A DNA stretch of 38,410 bases from Streptomyces olindensis (GTDB lineage: Bacteria > Actinomycetota > Actinomycetes > Streptomycetales > Streptomycetaceae), in the NCBI GenBank assembly GCA_000696115.1, contig JJOH01000037.1:1-38410 (forward strand). Reading direction: 5' to 3'. Position numbers and translations under genes: made by a program. How positions within the stretch are numbered: the first letter of the stretch is position 1; each line of letters starts with the position of its first letter. Shown here piece after piece: positions 32,746-38,410 of this stretch. The notes beneath the pieces are model-generated. The model saw nothing but the letters and a program-made list of their open reading frames with translations. It ran no database searches and had not been told where the DNA came from.

Positions 32746-34182
32746 TCAGAACGGCTCGAAGTCGTCGAACTCCCGCTGCGCCTCGTCCCGCTCGGCCTGC
32801 CGGTCCTTGCGGCGCTGCGCGGCCGGCCGCGCCCCTTCGAACCGGTGGTCCTCACCGCGCCGGCCGAGCATCTCCGCCCCGGCCGTCAGGGACGGCTCCC
32901 AGTCGAAGACGACCGCATTCTCCTCGGGGCCGATGGCGACGCCGTCGCCGCCCCGGGCACCCGCCTTCACGAGCTCTTCCTCGACCCCGAGCCGGTTGAG
33001 CCGGTCGGCCAGGTAGCCGACCGCCTCGTCGTTGTTGAAGTCGGTCTGCCGCACCCACCGCTCGGGCTTCTCGCCGCGCACCCGGAACAGCCCGTCGGCC
33101 TCGCGGGTCACGGTGAAGCCGGTGTCGTCCACGGCCTTGGGCCGGATGACGATCCGCGTGGCCTCTTCCTTCGGCTTCGCGGCCCGCGCCTGCGCCACGA
33201 GCTCCGCGAGCGCGTACGACAGCTCCTTCAGCCCCATGTGCGCCACGGCCGACACCTCGAACACGCGGTACCCGCGGGCCTCCAGGTCGGGGCGCACCAT
33301 GTCGGCCAGATCCTTGCCGTCCGGTACGTCGATCTTGTTCAGGACGACGATCCGCGGACGGTTGTCGAGCCCGCCGTACTGCCGCAGCTCCTCCTCGATG
33401 ACGTCGAGGTCGGAGACCGGGTCGCGGTCGGACTCCAGCGTGGCGGTGTCCAGGACGTGCACGAGCACGCTGCACCGCTCCACGTGCCGCAGGAACTCGA
33501 GCCCGAGGCCCTTGCCCTGGCTGGCTCCCGGGATCAGCCCGGGCACGTCGGCGATCGTGTAGACCGTCGAACCGGCCGTGACGACGCCGAGGTTGGGCAC
33601 GAGCGTGGTGAAGGGGTAGTCGGCGATCTTCGGCTTGGCGGCGCTCAGCACCGAGATCAGGGACGACTTGCCGGCGCTCGGGTAGCCGACGAGCGCGACG
33701 TCGGCGACCGTCTTCAGCTCCAGGACGACGTCCCGGACGTCCCCCGGCTCGCCGAGCAGCGCGAAGCCGGGCGCCTTGCGCCGCGCGGAGGCCAGCGCCG
33801 CGTTGCCGAGGCCGCCCCGGCCGCCCTGCGCGGCCACGAAGGACGTGCCGTGCCCGACCAGGTCCGCGAGGACGTTGCCCGCCTTGTCCAGCACGACCGT
33901 GCCGTCCGGCACCGCCAGGACCAGGTCCTGCCCGTCCTTGCCGAAACGGTTGCCGCCCTCGCCGGGCTTGCCGTTGGTGGCCTTGCGGTGCGGGGAGTGG
34001 TGGTAGTCGAGCAGCGTGGTGACGGACTGGTCGACGGTGAGGATCACGTCCCCGCCGCGACCGCCGTTGCCGCCGTCCGGGCCGCCCAGCGGCTTGAACT
34101 TCTCACGGTGGACGGAGGCACAGCCGTGGCCTCCGTTACCCGCGGCGACGTGCAGCTCGACGCGGTCCACGAAGGTGGTCAT
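32746..34182 (-). CDS. obgE: GTPase Obg
   Basis: 478 aa, ATG with GGAGG 7 bases upstream. Glycine-rich Obg fold (1-158, e.g. GNGGHGCASVHREKFKPLGG), G domain with G1 GYPSAGKSS (166-174), G3 DVPGLI, G4 NKID and G5 SAV, then an OCT domain (about 350-420) and an acidic/basic tail. It acts in late 50S assembly and in Streptomyces is essential and linked to the onset of aerial growth and sporulation. It follows rpmA with an internal terminator-like hairpin and a tandem repeat in the gap, so expression may be partly independent of the ribosomal genes. Confidence 0.98.
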   Translation of the reverse strand: MTTFVDRVELHVAAGNGGHGCASVHREKFKPLGGPDGGNGGRGGDVILTVDQSVTTLLDYHHSPHRKATNGKPGEGGNRFGKDGQDLVLAVPDGTVVLDKAGNVLADLVGHGTSFVAAQGGRGGLGNAALASARRKAPGFALLGEPGDVRDVVLELKTVADVALVGYPSAGKSSLISVLSAAKPKIADYPFTTLVPNLGVVTAGSTVYTIADVPGLIPGASQGKGLGLEFLRHVERCSVLVHVLDTATLESDRDPVSDLDVIEEELRQYGGLDNRPRIVVLNKIDVPDGKDLADMVRPDLEARGYRVFEVSAVAHMGLKELSYALAELVAQARAAKPKEEATRIVIRPKAVDDTGFTVTREADGLFRVRGEKPERWVRQTDFNNDEAVGYLADRLNRLGVEEELVKAGARGGDGVAIGPEENAVVFDWEPSLTAGAEMLGRRGEDHRFEGARPAAQRRKDRQAERDEAQREFDDFEPF

Positions 34183-34207
34183 GGTGGGTGCCTCCAGAAG
34201 TACGTAC

Positions 34208-34243
34208 GAGATTTACTTGTTCAACGAGATGTACTTGTTCAAC
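34208..34243 (-). repeat. Tandem 18-base repeat before obgE
   Basis: Two copies of an 18-base unit reading GTTGAACAAGTA-N-ATCTC on the minus strand, differing at one base, placed 26-61 bases upstream of the obgE start in an AT-rich patch. Each carries a TTGAAC that could serve as a -35, but no TANNNT is well spaced. Confidence 0.75.
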
Positions 34244-34250
34244 AAGCGAA

Positions 34251-34291
34251 AGGCGGACCCGCCTTCCCGCAACGGGAAGTGAGGTCCGCCT
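34251..34291 (-). terminator. Terminator-like nested hairpin between rpmA and obgE
   Basis: Outer stem AGGCGGACC/GGTCCGCCT and inner stem CTTCCCG/CGGGAAG, followed on the minus strand by TTCGCTTGTTG. Either ends the rplU-rpmA transcript or reduces read-through into obgE. Confidence 0.75.
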
Positions 34292-34306
34292 CGCGAGAGT
34301 GTCCGA

Positions 34307-34561
34307 TCAGGCGACCGGAACGATGTTCACGACCTTGCGGCCACGGTGGGTGCCGAACTGCACCGAACCGGCCTGCAGCGCGAACAGCGTGTCGTCGCCG
34401 CCACGGCCGACGCCCGCACCCGGGTGGAAGTGGGTGCCGCGCTGACGGACCAGGATCTCACCAGCGTTGACGACCTGACCGCCGAAGCGCTTCACGCCGA
34501 GCCGCTGGGCATTGGAGTCGCGACCGTTCCGAGTGGACGATGCGCCCTTCTTGTGTGCCAT
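34307..34561 (-). CDS. rpmA: 50S ribosomal protein L27
   Basis: 84 aa, full length: MAHKKGASSTRNGRDSNAQR start and the invariant GVKRFGGQVVNAGEILVRQRG block. The N-terminus reaches the peptidyl-transferase centre. GGACTGAGGAG just upstream of the ATG. It follows rplU by 14 bases in the usual rplU-rpmA-obg order. Confidence 0.99.
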   Translation of the reverse strand: MAHKKGASSTRNGRDSNAQRLGVKRFGGQVVNAGEILVRQRGTHFHPGAGVGRGGDDTLFALQAGSVQFGTHRGRKVVNIVPVA

Positions 34562-34575
34562 TTCTCCTCAGTCCC

Positions 34576-34896
34576 TTACTTCGCAGCCGTGGGGATCTCG
34601 GTGACCTTGATCGCCGTGTACTGCTGGCGGTGGCCCTGGCGACGGCGGTAACCGGTCTTGTTCTTGTAGCGCAGAATGTCGATCTTCTGCCCCTTGTGGT
34701 GGTCCACGACCTCGGCCTGGACCTTGATGCCGGCCAGCACCCACGGGTCGCTGGTCACGGCGTCGCCGTCGACAACGAGCAGGGTCGAGAGCTCGACCGT
34801 GTCGCCAACCTTGGCAGTGGAAATCTTGTCAACCTCAACGATGTCGCCGACAGCAACCTTGTGCTGGCGACCACCGCTGCGCACGATGGCGTACAC
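34576..34896 (-). CDS. rplU: 50S ribosomal protein L21
   Basis: 106 aa from the GTG at 34896 (VYAIVRSGGRQHKV), the family start; the frame is open 19 codons further, but that part is leader RNA. Motifs: GGRQHKVAVGD, DPWVLAGIKVQAEVVDH and KNKTGYRRRQGHRQQYTAIKV. First gene of the rplU-rpmA pair. Confidence 0.98.
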   Translation of the reverse strand: MYAIVRSGGRQHKVAVGDIVEVDKISTAKVGDTVELSTLLVVDGDAVTSDPWVLAGIKVQAEVVDHHKGQKIDILRYKNKTGYRRRQGHRQQYTAIKVTEIPTAAK

Positions 34897-34941
34897 GCGG
34901 AACTCACTCTCTCGCTCGGGAAACGGCACCCCCGCAGGCCA

Positions 34942-34963
34942 GCCGCCCGACACAGCGGGCGGC
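34942..34963 (-). promoter_or_regulatory. Hairpin in the rplU leader
   Basis: GCCGCCCG/CGGGCGGC, 8 bp with a 6-base loop, 46 bases before the rplU start. It has no T tract. Other bacteria carry autoregulatory L21 leaders, but I see no match to a known one. Confidence 0.4.
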
Positions 34964-35084
34964 CTCTCCTGGGCGCCCGGCGCCCGGAGGATGAGGTTTA
35001 CGGGGATGTGACGCGTCAGTCGACACGCCGACGGTCAAGGTTACGGGGCCGCGGCCAAGAGGGTCAAACCGAGCCGGGCCGCCC

Positions 35085-35117
35085 GCCTGTGCGTCCGGTC
35101 ACTCCGGACGCACAGGC
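35085..35117 (-). terminator. 14-bp terminator after rne
   Basis: GCCTGTGCGTCCGG and its complement around a 5-base loop, starting 11 bases past the rne stop. Confidence 0.85.
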
Positions 35118-35127
35118 GCCGTACGGG

Positions 35128-38100
35128 TCAGTCCTCGTCGGTGGAGGCCGAGACGGAGGAGAGCGTCTGCTCGGCCGCCGCGGTCTTCTTGGACGTGGTC
35201 TTCTTGGCGGCCGTCTTGGTGGTCTTCGCCGCCTTCTTGGCCGTCGTCTTCTTGGCCGCGGTCTTCTTCGCCGCGGTCTTGCTCGCCGTGGTCTTCTTGG
35301 TGGCGGCCTTCTTCGCCGTGGCCTTCTTGGCCGTCTTGCGGGCCGTCTTCTTGGCCGGGGCCGGCTCCTCGGTCGCCTCACCGGACTCGCCCGCGTCGGC
35401 GGCCTGCGCCGGCTCCTCCGCGGCGGCCGACGGGACGACCACGACGGCCGCCTCATCGGACGCGGTGGGCGCGGTGGACTTGCGCACGGCACGGCGGCGC
35501 GGGCGGGCCGGGGCGGCGCTCTCGGTGGGCGCCTCGGCCTGCTCGGCCTGCTCGGTCGCCTGCGGGGCCTCGGACGCCGCGGGGGCGCTCTCCGCGACCG
35601 CGGGCGCGGTCTCGGCGACCGTCACCACGGCCGCCTCGGCCCCCGCCGGCGAGCCGGCCGGAGCGGACACCTTGCGGGTGGCCCGCCGCCGCGTGCGGCC
35701 CTTCGGCGCGGCCTCCTCGGCCACGGCCACCTGCTCGGGCTGCCCGGGCTGCTCGGCCTGCGCCGCCTCGACCACCGGGTCCTCCACGGCCACCGGCTCG
35801 GCCTGCGCCTCGGCGGCCGGCTCCGGCTGCACCGGGCGGGCGACCTCCTGCGCGGCCGTGACGTCCTGAGCCGTCGGAACCTCGGCCTCGGCCTGGCCGG
35901 CCTTGCTCTGGACCTGCTCAGGCTTGCCCTGGACCTGCTCGGCCTTGTCCTTGCGCTGCTCGGCGGCCTCACCGCGCGGCGAGCCCGCCGGAGCGGACGC
36001 CCGACGGCTCGCCCGGCGCCGCGACCGACCGCGGGTGGCCGCGGCCTCCGCCTCGGCGGCGCTGCTGTACAGCTCCTCGTCCGGCTCGAAGGCCGGCTCG
36101 GGCAGCGCGATCGGCTCGGCGATCTCGGCGCCGACCTCGGCCTCGGTCTCGGCCTCCTGCTCGGCGGTCTCGACGGCGGCCTCGTGGACGTGCGGCTGCT
36201 CGGCGGCGCCGGCACGAGCCCGCTTCTTGCGCTTGCCGCCGCCCCCGACGGAGGTCGGCTGCTCCATGTGCACGATGACACCGCGACCGTTGCAGTGGAC
36301 GCAGGTCTCGGAGAAGGACTCCAGCAGGCCCTGGCCCACCCGCTTGCGGGTCATCTGCACGAGGCCCAGCGAGGTCACCTCGGCGACCTGGTGCTTCGTG
36401 CGGTCCCGGCCCAGGCACTCCAGCAGGCGCCGCAGCACCAGGTCCCGGTTGGACTCCAGCACCATGTCGATGAAGTCGATGACGATGATGCCGCCGAGGT
36501 CGCGCAGCCGCAGCTGGCGCACGATCTCCTCGGCCGCCTCCAGGTTGTTCCTGGTGACGGTCTCCTCGAGGTTGCCGCCCTGGCCGGTGAACTTGCCGGT
36601 GTTGACGTCGACGACGACCATCGCCTCGGTCCGGTCGATCACCAGCGAGCCGCCGCTGGGCAGCCAGACCTTGCGGTCCAGGGCCTTGGCGAGCTGCTCG
36701 TCGATCCGGTACGTGGCGAAGACGTCGACCTCGCTGGTCCACTTCTGCAGCCGCTCGGCGAGGTCCGGGGCCACGTGCGAGACGTACCCGTGGATCGTCG
36801 ACCAGGCGTCGTCGCCGCTGACGACGACCTTGGAGAAGTCCTCGTTGAAGATGTCGCGCACGACCCGGACGGTCATGTCCGGCTCGCCGTACAGCAGCGT
36901 CGGCGCGTTGCCGTTCTTGGACTTCTTCTGGATGTCCTCCCACTGCTGCTGCAGCCGCTGGACGTCCCGGCGCAGCTCGTCCTCGCTCGCGCCCTCGGCG
37001 GCGGTGCGCACGATGACGCCCGCGTCCTCGGGGACGATCTTCTTGAGGATGGTCTTCAGCCGGGCCCGCTCGGTGTCGGGCAGCTTGCGGCTGATGCCGG
37101 TCATGGAGCCCTCGGGCACGTACACGAGGTAGCGGCCCGGCAGGGAGACCTGGCTGGTCAGACGGGCGCCCTTGTGCCCGATGGGGTCCTTCGTCACCTG
37201 GACGAGGACGGACTGCCCCGACTTCAGGGCGGACTCGATGCGGCGCGGCCCGTTGGCCATGCCGAGCGCCTCGAAGTTGACCTCACCGGCGTACAGCACG
37301 GCGTTGCGGCCCTTGCCGATGTCGATGAAGGCGGCCTCCATCGACGGCAGCACGTTCTGCACCTTGCCGAGGTAGACGTTGCCGACGTACGAGGTCGACT
37401 GCTCCTTGTTGACGTAGTGCTCGACGAGCACGCCGTCCTCCAGGACGCCGATCTGCGTACGGTCGCCGTTCTGCCGGACGACCATCACGCGCTCGACGGC
37501 CTCGCGCCGGGCGAGGAACTCGGCCTCGGTGATGATCGGCACCCGGCGGCGGCCCTGCTCGCGGCCCTCGCGGCGGCGCTGCTTCTTGGCCTCCAGACGG
37601 GTCGAGCCCTTGATGGACTGCACCTCGTCGGAGGGTTCGGCCTTCGGGCGGGGCTCGCGGACCTTGACGACCGTGCGCTCCGGGTCGTCGTCGGAGGGCT
37701 CGGCGTCGGCGGCGGTGTCACCGGCACGGCGACGGCGGCGACGGCGCCTGCGGCTGCTGCTGGAGCCGCCTCCGGCCGACTCGTCACGGTCGTCGGCCTC
37801 GTCGGCCTCGTCGGCCTCCTCCCGGTCCTCCTCGGTCTGCTCGGCGGTGTCCTCGGCGTCCTGCGCGGCCTGGGCGGCGGCGACCTGCTCGGACTCGGCG
37901 TCCGTGGTCTCGCCGGCCTCGGCGTCGGACTCGGCGGACTCGCCACGCCGACGGCGGCGGCCGCCCCGGCGACGGCGGCGGCGCGAGCCGGTCCCCTCGG
38001 ACTCCTCCTGGTCGTCGGCCTCGGCCTGGTCCTCGGCGGAGTCCTCGGCCTCCTCGTCCGTCTCGTCGAGGGCGGTCGCGGCGGCGGGAGCCTCGACGGC

Positions 38101-38410
38101 CTGGGCCTCGGACTCCTCGCCGGCACCCCGGCGGCGGCGACGGCGACGCGACCCGGACGGCTGCTCCTCGCGGACGTCCTCGGCCTGGGCGATCTCCTCG
38201 GGCTCCTCCGTCTCGGCCGCCTCGGCGGCGGCAGCGGCGGCGGCCCGCTCCGGGGTCTGGAACTGGGGCTCGGTGAAGACGGGCGCCTGGAACAGCGCGA
38301 CGGCGGGCCGCGCCGGACGCGCCGACGGCTCACTCTCACCGGCGGTCGCACCGGCGGCGCGCGAGGGTCGCTGCGCGGGCTGGGCGGGCTGGGCCGGCTC
38401 GGCGAAACCG
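35128..38410 (-). CDS. rne: Ribonuclease E/G (RNase ES), 5' end missing
   Basis: 1093 codons visible; the frame stays open from 37623 to the right edge, so the true start lies outside and the GTG at 37623 is internal. From the N-side: a low-complexity acidic region with three Arg-rich blocks (GSRRRRRRRGAG, GSRRRRRRGGRRRRRGE, SSSSRRRRRRRRRAG), then the catalytic part: S1 domain (YVGNVYLGKVQNVLPSMEAA), DNase I-like core with VVDVNTGKFTG and IIVIDFIDM, and the zinc-link CVHCNGRG. The C-terminal scaffold has three Arg-rich SAPAGSP-type repeats and ends in a Lys/Ala/Thr tail (KKTARKTAKKATAKKAATKK). The enzyme starts mRNA decay and rRNA processing. Confidence 0.97.
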   Translation of the reverse strand, partial: GFAEPAQPAQPAQRPSRAAGATAGESEPSARPARPAVALFQAPVFTEPQFQTPERAAAAAAAEAAETEEPEEIAQAEDVREEQPSGSRRRRRRRGAGEESEAQAVEAPAAATALDETDEEAEDSAEDQAEADDQEESEGTGSRRRRRRGGRRRRRGESAESDAEAGETTDAESEQVAAAQAAQDAEDTAEQTEEDREEADEADEADDRDESAGGGSSSSRRRRRRRRRAGDTAADAEPSDDDPERTVVKVREPRPKAEPSDEVQSIKGSTRLEAKKQRRREGREQGRRRVPIITEAEFLARREAVERVMVVRQNGDRTQIGVLEDGVLVEHYVNKEQSTSYVGNVYLGKVQNVLPSMEAAFIDIGKGRNAVLYAGEVNFEALGMANGPRRIESALKSGQSVLVQVTKDPIGHKGARLTSQVSLPGRYLVYVPEGSMTGISRKLPDTERARLKTILKKIVPEDAGVIVRTAAEGASEDELRRDVQRLQQQWEDIQKKSKNGNAPTLLYGEPDMTVRVVRDIFNEDFSKVVVSGDDAWSTIHGYVSHVAPDLAERLQKWTSEVDVFATYRIDEQLAKALDRKVWLPSGGSLVIDRTEAMVVVDVNTGKFTGQGGNLEETVTRNNLEAAEEIVRQLRLRDLGGIIVIDFIDMVLESNRDLVLRRLLECLGRDRTKHQVAEVTSLGLVQMTRKRVGQGLLESFSETCVHCNGRGVIVHMEQPTSVGGGGKRKKRARAGAAEQPHVHEAAVETAEQEAETEAEVGAEIAEPIALPEPAFEPDEELYSSAAEAEAAATRGRSRRRASRRASAPAGSPRGEAAEQRKDKAEQVQGKPEQVQSKAGQAEAEVPTAQDVTAAQEVARPVQPEPAAEAQAEPVAVEDPVVEAAQAEQPGQPEQVAVAEEAAPKGRTRRRATRKVSAPAGSPAGAEAAVVTVAETAPAVAESAPAASEAPQATEQAEQAEAPTESAAPARPRRRAVRKSTAPTASDEAAVVVVPSAAAEEPAQAADAGESGEATEEPAPAKKTARKTAKKATAKKAATKKTTASKTAAKKTAAKKTTAKKAAKTTKTAAKKTTSKKTAAAEQTLSSVSASTDED

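Noticed and set aside
35200..35360. Short tandem DNA repeat (CTTCTTGGCC-like units)
   Set aside because: It is the coding sequence of the Lys/Ala/Thr-rich tail of RNase E, not an independent repeat array.
37621..37623. GTG as the start of rne
   Set aside because: The same frame is open for 262 further codons to the window edge with RNase E-like acidic and Arg-rich sequence, so the GTG is internal.

Overview
The window is high-GC chromosomal DNA of a Streptomyces or very close relative. The evidence is near-total GC at third codon positions, frequent GTG starts, and a conserved gene order that I match from memory to the Streptomyces coelicolor SCO2555-SCO2599 region: comEC/comEA, degV-like, leuS, a tRNA-Ala pair, nadD-LCP-rsfS, proA/proB, a glycopolymer block, then obg-rpmA-rplU-rne. 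Nothing looks like a prophage, insertion sequence or CRISPR array.

Layout. 1-3075 (minus): competence genes comEC (cut by the window edge) and comEA, a DegV lipid-binding protein and a small membrane/coiled-coil protein. 3213-6264 (minus): leuS preceded by what reads as a complete transcription attenuator, with a 12-codon leader peptide carrying three consecutive Leu codons and an intrinsic terminator. 6491-9428 (plus): a translationally coupled operon of a 21-codon upstream ORF, a six-helix ferric-reductase-like cytochrome b with a long disordered tail, and a NuoF-like flavoprotein fused to a ferredoxin. This is the least explained functional unit here. 9557-10430 (minus): two identical tRNA-Ala(GGC) genes bracketing two tiny zinc-ribbon genes. 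10530-14803 (minus): the nadD-LCP-rsfS-phosphatase operon with two small single-pass membrane proteins upstream. 14928-17856: an M48 protease and the paired spore-wall family membrane proteins SCO2583-like and SCO2584-like. 18026-21151 (minus): proA, a small unknown gene and proB.

21453-32605 is a cell-wall glycopolymer block: two TagF-like membrane glycerol/ribitol-phosphate transferases, a family 2 glycosyltransferase, a cytidylyltransferase-SDR fusion resembling bifunctional CDP-ribitol synthases, a Tat-exported PhoD-type phosphodiesterase and a secreted FG-GAP repeat protein. With the LCP ligase (PdtA-like), the M48 protease and the SCO2583/2584 pair, the window plausibly holds most of a pathway that makes an anionic polymer, attaches it to peptidoglycan and remodels it, known in S. 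coelicolor to matter for the spore envelope. The order and polymer chemistry are inference.

32746-38410 (minus): obgE, rpmA, rplU and a large RNase E/G gene that runs off the right edge. Several genes (leuS leader, proA, SCO2583-like, SCO2584-like, perhaps degV-like) have a TANNNT hexamer exactly 6-7 bases before the start codon, the signature of leaderless mRNAs.
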